From Plantago major (Eukaryota > Streptophyta > Magnoliopsida > Lamiales > Plantaginaceae): a DNA stretch of 64,000 bases. The stretch spans positions 30,074,765 to 30,138,764 of the forward strand of contig CM048840.1 in the NCBI GenBank assembly GCA_026545765.1, written 5' to 3'. Position numbers and translations under genes: made by a program. The notes beneath the pieces are model-generated. The model worked only from the letters and a program-made list of their open reading frames with translations, had not been told where the DNA came from and made no database searches. Positions 23,395-36,900 of the stretch are shown here, in pieces; within the stretch, counting starts at the first letter, position 1; every line of letters begins with the position of its first letter.

Positions 23395-23592
23395 TAACAT
23401 ACCACTCAAATTGTGTGCAATAAGTTCATGAATAAACACCAACATATCACCCAAGTTTAGTGGCTAACATACCACTCAAATGACACAACAAGTTCATGAA
23501 TGGTGACTAACATATCAAACCAAGTTTAGTGGCTAACATACCACTCAAATTGTCCTAAAATTGACTAACACAATGGTGACTAACATATCACC
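23395..23592. repeat. tnpA-intron tandem repeat, left of the gypsy insertion
   Basis: Repeated CAAGTTTAGTGGCTAACATA, ACCACTCAAAT and GGTGACTAACATATCA units. The array continues on the other side of the gypsy element (38,050-38,250), and a related array occupies the same intron of element B (43,190-43,332, opposite strand). Confidence 0.8.
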
Positions 23593-24527
23593 TGTTGAGG
23601 GTGTAACTCCCCAACTACTTAGATTTTAATCTACTCCACTAATGGGTGCCAAGGTAAGAAGCTCCTTGCTAGGTAAGGACCAAGGCGTAAGAACCAGCGA
23701 CCAACTGCTTCGGTAAGGACCTGCACACTTGAGTAGGGGGGTTAGTGCCCGGTTTGCTAAATGTCAAACCGGGATGAGACTTTACTCGAGAGTGACTGAA
23801 AATCAACTCTGTATAATACTCGGGATTGGGATCGTGAAGTGACTTACCTGTTCTTGTGGGGATGTGTGCCTTATTTATAGGCTATCATCAAAATGGAAGG
23901 CCTTGCTAGGATTGCGCCAAGTGTAAGGCTACGATTGAGCCACCAAGGCTTGTCTTAGGCCCATAGCCCAATAATGATGCTTAGCCCATGCCACTTTGGG
24001 CCTTAGGGGTAGTTTAGTCATTATTGGATGAGTTTTTGAGGATGTGACAAGGTCTGCCGAGGTCCTGTGTTCGGAGAGGTCCGGATGCCTGATCCGGACC
24101 GTACTGGGTAGTCAGATGAGGAAGTTCTCCTAAGTCTGCCCATCTCTTTCGATTCAGAACTCTAGGTTCGGACACCCTACTCTCTGGTGCCTGGCTGCTT
24201 GGTGACTTGTGAGATCTGCCATGCCGGATCCGAGTGGTCGTCCGTATCGGAGGCCTTGGGTCGGAGAGGGTACTGACTAAGCACTGTGTCTCCTTTCCCA
24301 GAGAGGCTCGGACCAAGGTGGGTCGGACCCAAGGTTCTTGGGTCGGATTTAGTAGGCCCCCAGATCCTTTGTTCCTTTCTTTTAGGGTGGGTCGGACCAT
24401 GGATGGTTAGCCCGGATCGGACCATTGGCTCGGACTAAAGTGTCTCGGATCCTTTGGATGACTTAGGACGCCTTAGGATTCGTTCCTAGGTCCTTTATGA
24501 CGGATTGGACATATTTCCGTATCAACA
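23593..24527 (-). repeat. Gypsy 3' LTR
   Basis: 935 bp, ends TG...CA, nearly identical to the 939-bp copy at 37,111-38,049. It is the downstream LTR for the minus-strand pol and lies upstream of the antisense extra gene. Confidence 0.93.
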
Positions 24528-24541
24528 TATGTCCCCCTAGT
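24528..24541 (-). other. Gypsy polypurine tract
   Basis: The minus strand reads AAACTAGGGGGACATA immediately before the 3' LTR (TGTTGATACGG), as expected for the plus-strand primer. Confidence 0.7.
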
Positions 24542-25187
24542 TTCCAAGTATCTTAGTAGAAGATAGTTGTGGAACTATTGGTTTGGGAAGCTGTTTTGAG
24601 GAAAAAATCCGTTCTTCAGTCCAATCCGTTTCGATCTTGTTGAAAAAAGGTGTAATCCGTACTTCGTGTGGCCATTGACTCAGTCTCTCTCCCCCCCCCC
24701 CTTTTTTCTTTTTTTTTTTCAACGTTGGTGCCGTCCGAGGGACAGGGTCCGAAGTGCAACAAAGTTTGAAAAAGAAAAAAAAGGGGTATTTGTAAGCGAG
24801 ACCGAGTCCAGGCTCCGAACATCGGTAATGTACCTTTGATAAGCTACGGGTTGTACCGTAGGTGCGTGTCCCGTCCGAACCAACCTCTGTGGTCATGGGA
24901 AGGTCCGAAGGGTAATCGCTCGAGTATACGAGGTTCCTTGTGTGGACAAGTTATGTTTTCATGAAAAACCCCGAGGGGTCCGGTGAGAGAATCGTCCGGG
25001 GCTCTCGTGTTGTCTGCCGCCCGAAAGTGGAGGAGTTGTTGTATTCGTCTATCCGCGAGATAAATTTGTTGTACCAATTCGTCATTTCACTTGGTATAAT
25101 TGTAGTATGCCGTTGGATAAACCTTGATCTTCGATTGAGATTTAATCCCGAAAAATCGTGACGGTTGGTGTTCCAAATATGTCCCTC

Positions 25188-25195
25188 TATAAATA
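25188..25195 (+). promoter_or_regulatory. TATA box of the antisense extra gene
   Basis: TATAAATA within CCCTCTATAAATAGAGGGG, followed about 30 bases later by a CT-rich leader. A 5'-UTR intron appears to run from the donor GTAAGTTCAC (25,357) to the acceptor TTTCCCTAG (about 25,629), placing the ATG at 25,631. The box is also the centre of a 15-base palindrome. Confidence 0.6.
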
Positions 25196-25630
25196 GAGGG
25201 GTTGGCAGGCTTCATTTCTCACCGTTAGAGAGAGAATTTTCGCATTCTAAGTACATCCGAAGCGACGTCCAACGATCCGAAGCGAGAAATCAAAAGGTTC
25301 GAAACGTGTAATCTCGTACAAAATCCAGGCATCTCTATCCAACCATCCGAGTCCAAGTAAGTTCACTTGTCTCGTCTTATGATTAAATTCTCTGTGTTGT
25401 CTTTCATCTTCCATTGGCTTGGATGCATGCTCATGATGTGTATTATAGTTCTAATACTCCATACGTTCTCAATGTTGACTAACGCCGAATCAGCATCGTA
25501 CTGACTTCCGAACTAACTTCGCCTGGGAAAGCCAGTAGTGTTGGCTATAAACTGACCACTTTAATATACATAAACGACCTCTCGGACTGCCATCTTAAAG
25601 CTTACGAAATTGCTTTCTCCTTTCCCTAGG

Positions 25631-28600
25631 ATGTCCGAGAGTGATAGCCAAAATCGATCCGAGGCTGAGGGATATGACTCTGAAGCGATATCTTTAACCG
25701 ATAGCTCCGAGGAGATTGAGATCGTAGATCACGACGAAGTATTGGAGGTGGAGCAAGCGCCCCATCCGAGCCGGAAAGAACCCGAGGTAAGTTCCTTACT
25801 TCGGTTAATTGTTCCGGATCCTGGTCCTCCGAGGCATCGGGATTACCTGCGAGTGTCCCATGTGCAGGTTATTGTAGCGGCTCAAGAGACAAGTTCGCGA
25901 GTTATAGGAACTCGTCGCCCGGGTCGGGCTGGCCAAGAATCCGAACTTCCGGTAGAGATCCGATCCTTAATTCGCAACCTTGGTTATAATTTTAGGAGTA
26001 ATCCTAATCGAATCCCGTTCGTTCCGGATCTGCAGGCGCCGATCATCGAGGAAGTTCATGATACCTCGGAAGCACCTCCCAATTTGGGCATCTTCGAAGA
26101 GGGTGAGGAGGATCGTGTGCAAGTCGCTGTGCCTCTTCAGACTGTCGTAGAGTTAGCGTCCTCATCCGAGGAAGATGAGGCAGAAGAAGGTGTGTGGGCG
26201 CAAGATTCTGGTTCCGAAGCGGAAGAAAGTGTAGAGCTATCCGCTCATATGCTCCGTGTGGAATCTGCTGGGCAAGCAGGGCCGAGTCGGCAGATGGCTG
26301 AGGAAGAGCGTCCGGAGAGGCTGAGGACGTATTCCAAGTAAAGTTTCCTAAGACGAGGTCACTCACCCCGATCCGGAGGGCGAGTTGAATGAGGACGGTA
26401 CTTTGCCTACTTGTGCCTCAACCATCCGAGCCGAGGAAGTGGATGAGCTCCGGAGGAGATATGAGATCCCGGAGTGTGTGGAGATTCTCATCCCAGACGA
26501 ATCTCATGCGTTCTACAATCCGCCTCCGGGATACATGTGTGTCTATGAGATAAGTCTCCATTGCGGTGGCGGCTACCCGTATCGTCCGAGTTTCTGGAGA
26601 TTTTGAACAGTATGGGGTTGAGTCCGCACCAGATCATCCCCAACTCCCTCGGAAATCTGATGTGCTTCGGGGTCTTATGTAAATATAAAGGCATCCCGGT
26701 CACATTCGATAATTTTCGTAAATTATTCAACATAAGTGTAAGTAATAGGAACACATGGTTCTATACGTTCGTATGTTGCCAGGCGTACACGTTTTTTGTT
26801 GACCCCCTGTCCTCGTTGGGAATCCAATGGTTTAAGAGGTATATTTTCGTGCGGCCCGCATTGAAACCCGGCCAATCCGAAGAGGAGAGGCCCACGTGGC
26901 ATTTTGAGAAAAAGTTCTTCCGAGGCAAGCTGCCAGATTGGAAGCCACCGGCACGGAACATCCCTTTGTGGATGCAAGCGCTCCATCGGAGTCAAGAGCC
27001 GGAAAAGTACTTCTTCCGAGGGCTGATATGTCAGCCTCTTCCGTACTTAGCCGGTTTGTCGGAGCCCAGCTTTTGCGATGATATGGAGGACCTGAGTAAG
27101 TGATCCTTCTTTAATCTAGGGTGGTTGCCTGATTCGGTCCGTAGCTTGTCTATTTATTCTGCAAGTGTAGCTTTTTGTCATTCGGATGTGTAGCTAGCTG
27201 GTTTTAACTCTCTGTCATTCGGATGTGTAGCCTTTTGGTTCGAGTATACGATGTCAACCATGCGGGAGTTGAAGCGTCAACAAAATCTTTGCAATGAAGG
27301 AGTTAGCGAGGTTCCGGACCCAGATTATCAAGACTTCCACCGTACTCCCAATGGAAGAACTAAGAAATGCTACCGTGTTCCGAGTGGAGGAATCTCGGAG
27401 AGCTGCTGCGGGCGAAGAGGCCCAAACTATCCCTACTCCGGACAAGGGTAAGGTGGCCGGTTCTAAGGGCTCGAAGAAGCCTCCAAGATCCGTGTCCCGA
27501 GATCCTCCCGCAAGCGGATCGAGCGCTGCGGCTGCAAAAAAGCGCCCCTCCGAAGGTCAGAATCCTCCCGCTAAAAAAGGCAAGGGGAAGATGAGCGAGG
27601 CGCCCGAGCTGGATTCGGATGCTGAAGTTGCTCGGCTGGTTGCTGCCCCAGAGTTGGAACGGATTTCAGAGTTGGTTGCCGCTCAACGCAAGGTAAGTAA
27701 GTGTTTTGGTTATTTTGTTATCTTCCTGCGATTCGGAGATATCTAAACGTTTGTGATATCTGTCATTTTTAGCTTGCTGCCGCTGTGGAAGCATGCTCCT
27801 TGGTAGCTGCTTGGAGGGCTACCCTAGAAGAGGATTTGGCCAAGGCTAAGGCTGCCCGGGCGATTGAAGCGTCCCGGTTGAACAGCACTTCGGAGCGCCT
27901 AAAGAAGGCCATAGCTGCTAAACAGGAGGCCGAGTCGGAGACGGCCAAGATGAAAAGTGCCATTCGATCTTTGGAGACTGACTTGAAAGTGCACCAAGAT
28001 AGTTTGGACGAGTTCGTGGGTGTCTTTCGGACTTTCAAAGATATGATGCTGAAAGAGCTTCTGGGGGTCCGGACAAGGGCTGCCCAAGATTTCCTTGCTT
28101 CGGACTCCTGCAAGTTTTTGTTCGAGTCGAAGTATGACGAGGCCCGTCAAGATGGGTTTGATGCAGCTGTGGACCAGTGCCGGAGGAAGGGTTGGATACC
28201 GGATGACTGCGACTTGGAGGCTGAGGGAGTGTCCGCCTTTAAGAATGGAGATGGCTCGGACTTTGCTCCGGAGGGTGTCTTGGACGAAGACCTGCTCAAA
28301 TGTGAATTTGTGGAGCTGGTCTGCGACGAGTCGGAGGGCAAGAAGTACAACCATGGCGGTCCGTCTCTCCCACCCTTCGTCCCTCGGGTGCTTATGTCCA
28401 GTGTTTTCGTTCCTTTGGAGGATCACTTGAAACACAACCGAGACTGGCTGACTCTGTCTGGGCCTGTTCGTGGCTTCGATCGCGACCTAGACTTGATGCA
28501 GCGATGTCCGGCCTTCCTGAAAGAGGTTGAGGCTCGGAGAGAACGGAGGTTAGCCCAGGCAACAAAGAAGGTCAAGCGCCTCCGGAGAAGGATACGGGGG

Positions 28601-28696
28601 GCCCCTCTCGGTCTCAACCTAGTTCGTCCGAGCGGCGAAGGCAGTAAAGACGGGGTATGCCCCAGGTTTTTTGTAGTAGGGTGCCTTCGGGCCTAA
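25631..28696 (+). pseudogene. Antisense extra ORF of the gypsy element (Transposase_28-like plus coiled coil)
   Basis: Spliced plus-strand gene opposite to gag-pol. Parts: 25,631-26,341, an acidic Ser/Glu-rich N-terminus (MSESDSQNRSEAEG); 26,352-27,095, a globular domain with the PPPGYMCVYE and LSPHQIIPNS motifs of the plant family catalogued as putative gypsy-type transposon (PF04195); 27,294-27,692, Lys/Ala-rich; 27,773-28,696, an Ala/Glu/Lys coiled coil then Asp-rich and basic tails. The intron 27,693-27,772 has clean GTAAGT/AG ends and keeps phase; a donor GTAAGT is at 27,096. Lesions: a phase break around 26,340-26,352 and a one-base shift near 26,560-26,580 inside the domain. Extra ORFs downstream of pol, sometimes antisense, are known in Tat elements; their function is unknown. 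Confidence 0.75.
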
Positions 28697-30987
28697 AAGC
28701 AATGTTGTCCCTTTTGCTCGTCATCTTTTGTTGTATAAACATACACTTGTCTTGATGAATGTTGTTGGTTCGGGCCCCGTGGTGGCTCGGAACTATTTTT
28801 GTCACTGAAGTACTAATGTTGCTGTTTACATTCTTGCGCGTTTAGTTTCGTATTTGCTTAGTAACTCATCAACTCTCGTAAACTCGGATAATGGGTTCGG
28901 ACCCTTGAGATTCAAACCGCCAGAACGTTAATTTGCCTGATGCAAATTCTCCTTTGCGGGTCTTGGGGGACGATCAACTATTGTACCCATCCGAATCGGA
29001 ATCTTTAATAGAGATAAGCTGGATCACGAACGGTTCGGAGCCACGTCTTAGAGTGACAAGGCTTGCGAGAAAGAGAATTTCCTTGTATCGTGACAAGTAG
29101 TGACGATTCGGACGTTGACTTGGTGTGTTATCCCGAGTCATACAGACTTGTAAGATAGTGAAAAGATGATCATCATTAAGTACAGGGTGACTCTATACGA
29201 ATCACAGTTGCTTCGGATGTTGTTATGTCAGCCCCGAGCTTGATACGTTCGAGTGAGTAACTTAGTCAATGTCACCGACCATACGGATGGATTATTGGGT
29301 TGGGCCAATGGAAGACGAAGAGTCAGGCCCATGTTCGGCCCAAGCCCATTTCTGGTGAATATGGGACATGTGTCCGCTTCTAATTGGTCCTCTCTTTCTA
29401 TATATACCCCTGCTTTGTACGGCTTTTCAGTAGGACATTTCTCCCTTTTATAGTAACCAAAGGTCCGGAGCTCGAGTCCGAGCGGCTGGCGAGCATGTGT
29501 ACACCATCATTCTTGCGCGTGATCTTGTCCCAAGGGTTTCTCCGATGCTTCGGAAGTCTACCCGGGTTGGTTCACGGTGAGGGTTTTGGAAATTAAATTG
29601 CTCGGAAAGCCAGTCTCGGATCTTCGAGGATACGGTCCGTGCCGAGTGAGGCCTGAAATCTTTGCCAATCAATTCCTCTGATCGTCAGGCTAATCTTCTT
29701 TCTCCGGGGTTGTGGTCTATATCCACGACTTTAGCCCCGGAGAGGTAGATTAGCTGGATGGTTTGGGGATCTTCAAATAGTTGTTTTTGAACCTCAATGC
29801 ATCCGAGGCATTCCGCTCTGGGTATGTGCCCGGGGGGCGACAAGTCGGCATAATTGGTTTGGTAGAATCCCTTCCAGTATTTCGTGGTTCGGTCGTAAAA
29901 AATCGCCCGAGATGTTGGAAGGCTTTCTACCAATCCCGCTGTGTCTAGTTGTTCGTTCCTCGGATTGAGGGAGATGTATCCCTTTTAGTAGGTCTTTTAG
30001 CTCGTCCTTGAAGATACGTATCCGAGCAGATCGGTTCTGTTGGTGACTTTGTTTCCAGGATTGAAGGCTCGAGGGAGCTACTTGAAATTCTGGAAAGGAG
30101 TCCCCGACAGTGCTGAGCTTGTTTGGAGTCGGATCATTAGGGACTTCCGGAAGTAACCTTTCTGGTAACTCGTTTGTCTCACACCTAAGGTCTTTCGTCC
30201 GAGCAGCTCGGCTTTGTTGGTGGCTGCGTTCCAGGATTGAAGGCTCGAGGGAGCGACTTGCAATTCTGGGACGGAGTTCCTGACTATGCCGGTCTTGTTG
30301 GGACTTGGACCAACGGGAGCCTCCAGAGTGTTGGGTTAATCCGACTATCCGGGTTGGTCGCCTTCCAAATACTCTGAATCTGGGATGTATTTATAGTATT
30401 TGGTAAGAGGCGATCCGGATTGTTATAGTGCTTCTTGCTTGCTTCGGAGCTCTCTTTCATTCAGAAGTGATAAAGTATCCTTTCTGGAAGCATTGAATGG
30501 CCTCAGTTATCTCGTCCGGCTGCTGTTAGTCTTTAGATCGTCCGAAGGGGGCTTCGAAATCTTTGTCAGTAAGCAATCAAAGTTGAGATGGTGGAATTCC
30601 TTCTTCCTTCGGAGCGCCCACAGATAAAGTTAATAGTGCTCGGACGGGGTTTGGTTCGGTAGACCAGGGTTAAGTTAGAATAGGTACTTGCTTTTATAGG
30701 GCGGATTAGGGCTCTTCGGACCCTAGCCTTGTAATTCTGCATTATGTTGTTAAATAAAGTACTTGATCTCGTCTTTGTGGGATGCTGTTTTCATTGTGTT
30801 GATCCGATCCGGATCAGTGTATGATCTAGTTTCGGATGGAGTAGTTAAACAATGTTTAACAACGTTTATGAAATCACAGTTGTATTGATTTGACGGAAAT
30901 CGAATTACAACTTGAGGGCTTCGAGGCCTTTTCAAAAAACAGATCGACAAGATAAAGGAAGGTGACAGTCGTTGCCATGCTCCTTCT
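28697..30987. other. Non-coding spacer between the antisense gene and the 3' end of pol
   Basis: No convincing gene. A segment of about 110 bases (TCCGAGCAGNTCGG ... AGGATTGAAGGCTCGAGGGAG ... GTCCC/TTCC) occurs at about 30,025-30,130 and again at about 30,197-30,310, a period of about 170 bases. At 29,392-29,410 CTTTCTATATATACCCC is a possible second plus-strand TATA box. Long spacers of this kind are usual in Tat elements. Confidence 0.55.
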
Positions 30988-33900
30988 CTAAGTGTAAAAC
31001 TTTTGGAGATTCTTGGCATTCCAAGTTCTCTTCAAGGCCCGCCCTTGCTCATCTTCTAGTTCAAAGCTTCCATTAACTCTTGCCCCAGTAACTTTGTACG
31101 GTCCTTCCCACTTGGGCTTAAGTTTCCCCACATGACTTAGTATATCGACTCTTCTGAGGACTAAGTGTCCAACTTGTATATCCTTGGGAAAGACACGTTT
31201 ATTGTAGGCCCGAGCGGTCATGGCTTGGTACCGAAGGATGTTGGCCAATGCCTTATCGCGCTTGTCTTCAAGGAGCTCAAGGTCATAGATCCTTGCGATC
31301 TCATTATCAACTAGGTTGTATTGCTGGATTCTCTGGGTTGCCACCACCGTTTCCGAATGGATGACCGCCTCGGATCCATAGACCAGGGAGAAAGGTGTTT
31401 CTTGTGTGGCAGTCCGGGCTGTCGTTCGATGCGCCCAAAGGACCGCATCGAGATCATTCGCCCAACTGTCTTGGGAAGTTCTCAACCTTCTCTCCAAAAT
31501 TTTGACTATGGTCTTGTTGGTGGCTTCCACCTGACCATTGGCTTGGGGGTGGCCAATGGAAGTAAAGCGTTGTTCTATTTTGAAGGACTGAAGCCACTCC
31601 TTCAGTCTTGACCTAGAAAATTGTGCTCCATTGTCTGAAACTAGCACTCGTGGGAGTCCAAACCGGCAGATGATGTTCTTCCAGATGAATGTCCGAACCC
31701 TGCTTTCTGTGATGGTTGACACTGCTTCAGCTTCGACCCACTTAGTGAAGTATTCCACTGCCACTATCAAGAACTTCTTTTGATGTGTTCCTCGCGGAAA
31801 GGGACCAACTATGTCTATGCCCCATTGATCAAATGGGCATGCTATGATTGACGGAATCATAGGGTTGGTCGGGCGGTGTGGTATGTTGGCATAGTATTGG
31901 CAGTCTTCACAGGCGCGGGCGATGTTGGCAGCATCTATGTCAACAGTTGGCCAATAGTATCCTTGTCTTATGATCTTTTGCGCCAAAGTTCTTCCTCCAG
32001 AATGACTTCCACAACTTCCGGCGTGGATTTCTTCCATCACAGTTTTCGCTTCTTGAGGATCTAGGCACCTCATGTGAGTTCCGCTGTAGGATCTTTTGTA
32101 AAGATCTTCTTCCAGAATAAAGTATCTATTAGCTCGATATTGAATCTTCCTAGCCTCTCTAGGATCCACAGGTAAAGTACCATCCTTGAGGTAACGGAAT
32201 ATATCAGTCATCCAGTTTCTTTCTGTGCTCAAGAGAAGCATCTGTCCGTTGGGGTTTTCCAGAGAGGATTCCGCGCGGGTCATTAGGATGATACTTCTTG
32301 TGTCCAAAGCTCCCAAGGATGAGGCGTACTTGGAGAGGGCGTCGGCTTTTTCGTTCCATTCTCTGTGAAATTGGTCAAGAGTACATTCTTCAAAGTGCTC
32401 AACCTCTTTCTTGAGGAGCTCCAAGTATTTGATCATGTTAGGTCCTTTGGTGGTAAAGGACCCGGAGAACTGAGATTGTACGAGCTGCGAGTCTGTGTAG
32501 GCTTTGATCCTTTTTACCTGAAGGGCTTTCGCCATTCTTAGGCCGGTGATAAGTGCTTCATATTCGGCCTCGTTGTTCGTCACCTTAAAATTGAGGGTGA
32601 TGGCGTACTCTAGCTTGGCTCCTTCAGTACTTTCAAGGAAAATTCCTATTCCTCCCAACCGTCCAGTGGATGATCCGTCCACTTGTAATGTCCAACATTC
32701 TTTGTTTCTTTCCTTACCTCCCGAAGTGGGAGTGAGTGCTTTCTCAACCTCCTGCTTCTTGTCGGAAGATGCAGTTGTCGAGGTATTGAGTTCTTCGTCC
32801 AAGAGAAACATGTGCCTTACTCTCAATGAATCATCCATAGGTTGGTGATACTTAGTGATAAGCTGGATGCTACCTCTTTGTGTCTCTTCTACTTCTTTCT
32901 CTCCACTTGATTCCTTGATTTGGGCTATCACCACATGACTAGCCTTTTCCTGGGAGTTTTCGTTCTCTTCTTCTGCTTTTTCTGGATAGTCTACCAGGAA
33001 GTCGGCCAGAACTTGCGCTTTCTTGGCAGATGGGGCTTGATACCCAATATCATATTCACTTAGCTCAATAGCCCATTTGGACAGGCGTCCTGACTGATCC
33101 GGTTTGTCCAAGACATGTTTGAGTGGCTCATTTGTAAGGACCACAATCCGATGCGACTTGAAGTAAGGCTTCAGTCGCCGTGCAGTGTAAACCAGTGCGA
33201 AGGCGAGCTTTTCAACCTTGACATATCTGGCCTCAGAGCCTGCAAGGGCTTTGCTCAAATAGTAAATTGGTAAATGCTCGTTGTCTTGTATCCGTACAGA
33301 ACTCATTGCTTCATCAGTGGTGGCCAAATAGAGGTAAAGAGTTTCAGCCTCCATGGGTTTAGACAAAAGGGGCGGCGAGAGGAGATACTTTTTCAAGTTT
33401 TCCAGGGCCTCTTCACACTCCTTTGTCCACTCGAACTTATTTCCTTTTCGTAAGATCTTAAAGAAGGGAAGGTTCTTCTCGGCGGATTTTGAGATAAAAC
33501 GGCTCAATGCCATCACCTTTCCTAGAAGCTTCAACTTCATTGGCGATCTTGGTACATGGTAGATCTATGATTGCCTTTATTTTCTCTGGGTTAGCACTGA
33601 TGCCTCTTTCTGTGACCATGTAACCAAGGAATTTTCCTCCTTTCACCCCGAAAGTGCACTTTTCAGGGTTCAGCTTCATTCCGTATTTCCGGAGAATAGA
33701 AAAACAATTGTTAAGGTGTTCGACGTGTTCCTCTTCAGTCTTGCTTTTCACAAGCATGTCATCCACATAGACTTCCATGGGTTTTCCCAATTCTTCCTTG
33801 AACATCTTATTTACCAGCCGTTGGTAAGTAGCTCCTGCATTCTTGAGGCCAAAGGGCATGACCTTGAAGCAATAGACCCCTCCGGCCGCAAAGAATGCCA

Positions 33901-36900
33901 TTTTCTTGATGTCGTCTTGAGCCATCCTAATTTGGTAGAAGCCTTGATATGCATCCATGAAGCTTAGAAGCGCACATCCTGCAGTGGAATCAACCAGCTG
34001 GTCTATGCGTGGCAATGGATAGGGATCCTTTGGACAAAATTTGTTGAGTCTAGTGAAGTCATTGCACATTCTCCACTTTCCTGAAGCTTTTTCGACGAGG
34101 ACCACGTTGCAGACCCAATCGGAGTATCTGACTTCTTCGATATGACCTGCTTTCATCAACTTGTCAACCTCCCCTGCTATGATAGCATCCTTAACCGGTC
34201 CAAAGTCTTTCCTCTTTTGCCGGATGTGTTTGACCGTCGGATCCATGTTCAGACGGTGAACTGAGATCCTTGGGTCTATCCCCGTGAGATCATCTGTGCT
34301 CCAAGCAAAGATGTCGCGATTGTCATGAAGGCAAGTGATGAGCTTCAGCTCTACTTCCGTACTCATCTCCGTTCCAATCTGAGTTGTTCTTTTCGAATCT
34401 CCTTCGACCAGTTGGACCTCTTTCAAGGCTTCATGGGATTCTATTCTAGCTGTCTTGGGGAACTTCTCTCTGAGCGACCCGATACCGATTTCTTCCTTTG
34501 GTGGCGTTAGAGTAATGGAAGAATGGCTACGAGGGCCCTTAGTGACCGAAAGGACAGGTACTGTGGCCCCTCTGGTTGACATGATGTAGCACTCCCAGGC
34601 TTCTCTAACGTTGCCCATTTCTTCTCCCACGCCATTCGGGGTTGGAAACTTTACCCTGTTGTGTAAGGGAGAAGCAATTGCTCTGAATTGGTTAAGTCCC
34701 GGGCGGCCCAAGATCACGTTATAGTCGAAGGTGCTATCTACTACCACGAAGAGGATAGTCTTGGTCACTCTTGTCGGAAAGGTGCCCATAGAGACTTGTA
34801 GTGGTATACTTCGATGGGGCGTCATTTGACCCTCCAAAACCTACCAATGAAGTGTATACTCGTCCATATTGTATTTGCCCCAGGTGCATTTGCTCCACGG
34901 TCCTTTTGGATATGACATTGGAGGAGCTTCCTGTGTCGATTAGTACCTTGTTGACCTTGTAAGTGGCAATCACTAGAGAAACAACCAAAGGGACATCGGG
35001 GTCCTTGAGATCTCCTCCGCCAGACGTTGGTGGGGGGATCTCGCTATCGTCAAAGGTAATTGCATTTGTGCCTTTTCGTGGTGGACCGTAAGCTCTGTCG
35101 TTGTTTCTCAAGTGTTGCGCGGTCCTTTCCCTTGCGTTTCTGCTATCTCCCCCTGTTGGTCCTCCTGCAATGGCGTTGATAACTCCACTGTAAGGGAGGT
35201 TCTCCATTTCTGTATCTTCGCGGTACCCTTGGTATCTTTGGGCATGCCGAGGTGAGATTTCCGCCGGAGGTGGTGGTAAAGATCCTGTCGGAGGTTCGGA
35301 ATCACGCTCCTCTCTTCTCTGCTCATTCTTTCTATGCCTGGAGGGTTCTTCTTCACCTGTTGGTTCTTTCAACTTCCCACTTCTCACTAGTCTTTCGATT
35401 TCTGTCTTCAACTGGATGCAATCCTCAGTCGGGTGACCTTTCTGCTTGTGGAACCTACAGTAGTCTTTAGAAAATTTACTCTTCTTGCTGCTCCTGACAG
35501 GTTTAGGCCATTGTATATCTAAGTCCTTCTCAACAATAGAAGCCAAGATGTCGGATCTTGGTCTGTTGAGGCGAGTATACTCGACGTATCTCCTAGGTGG
35601 AGTTCTTTCTCTACGGAATTCTTTCGTGTCCCTGAGATCTCTTTTTTGCTCGAACTTCCCTTGACGAGGAGGGAGTTCCTGTCGTACTTGTTCTTTCCCC
35701 TTTTTTATCCCTGCTCTTATCGGGACATTTCTTCGGTACTCTTCTCCATACAAGACTCCTTCGCAGATATCTTCCAGGTACTTTTCAGTGGTGATTTCTT
35801 CGTTGGAAAGCTTCCTTCTAAGCTCATCATTATAAGTGTTAGCATATAGGTGTCGGACCCGCTCTTTGATGCTATGAGGCTCTACATGTCAGCGTTGAAG
35901 CGGTCAAGGAAGGTTCTAAGGTCCTCATGCTCTTTCTGGATTATGCCTGCCAGGTGCTCAACTGACCTCTTCCTTTTCTTTGCTTTCTCAAACCTTTTCA
36001 AGAAAAGGGATGCGACGTCCGCATAAGATCTTATGGAACCATTAGGTAGTGAGGTCCACCAATCCATTGCTTCTCCAAAGAGTGTGGTGGAAAAGTTGAG
36101 AGCTTTCATGTTGTCGTTGAGTCCATTGCTTTCCATCTTACTTTCGTATCTAGTAAGATGCCCTACAGGGCAAGTATCTCCATAGTAATGCTCAAGGCTT
36201 GGGATAACACAGTCGGGGCGCTTTCTTTCTCTTCTGATCTCATCGCACAGAGGGTTGGGAGTTTTAACTACCACCTTCTCATGTGCTTTGACCATCTTGC
36301 TTAAGGTGGCAATTTGTGTTTCCAAGGCCTTCTGTTGGAGGTAGATCTGCTCAGCTGTCAGTCTTTCACCAGTTCTGGGGTTGATAGCTACATCTGGAGG
36401 AAGATCACCGATTGGAACTATCGGGATGCTTTCCGCCATTTGATCTCTTGGCGCTTGTTGTTGAGCTCCTCACGATGGTTCCCACTTACCACTCGTGGCA
36501 CTTCTGGACTTCTCCCTCGTTGTCCATGAGAAGCAGCGGCCCTCCTGTTAAGAAGGTTCCTTAGATCTTCCGGTTGAGCTTGTTCCCCCAGCCGTTGTTG
36601 GATGGGACGGTGCTCATTTCTTGATTGAGCGGGTTCAGCTTGTCTTGGGATTGCCAAAGGTGGAGTGGGCTGAGGAGGTTGGAGGTTGTTCGATCCAAAG
36701 CATCCTTGAATAGTGGTGAGTAAGAGGCCAAACTGATTCTCATTCATCCCGAACTCACTAGGACGAATGATCTGCCCATTCGGGAGGGTAAAGTTTCTTC
36801 CTGGAGGAGGACCATGTGTTCCTGACGGAGGAACCTGTCCTTCGTCCCCAAGTGTCTGGATCCTTACTGGTGGATTAGTGGCTCTTTCCTCGCCAGAAGA

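Noticed and set aside
24014-25077. Minus-strand frames in and next to the gypsy 3' LTR
   Set aside because: One frame recurs at 37,653-37,922 only because both are LTR copies; no protein family.
26043-28617. Minus-strand frames opposite the antisense extra gene
   Set aside because: Shadows: the plus-strand frames carry the recognisable domain, phased introns and coiled coil.
31321-36529. Plus-strand frames across gag-pol
   Set aside because: Shadows of the minus-strand polyprotein, which has all expected motifs.
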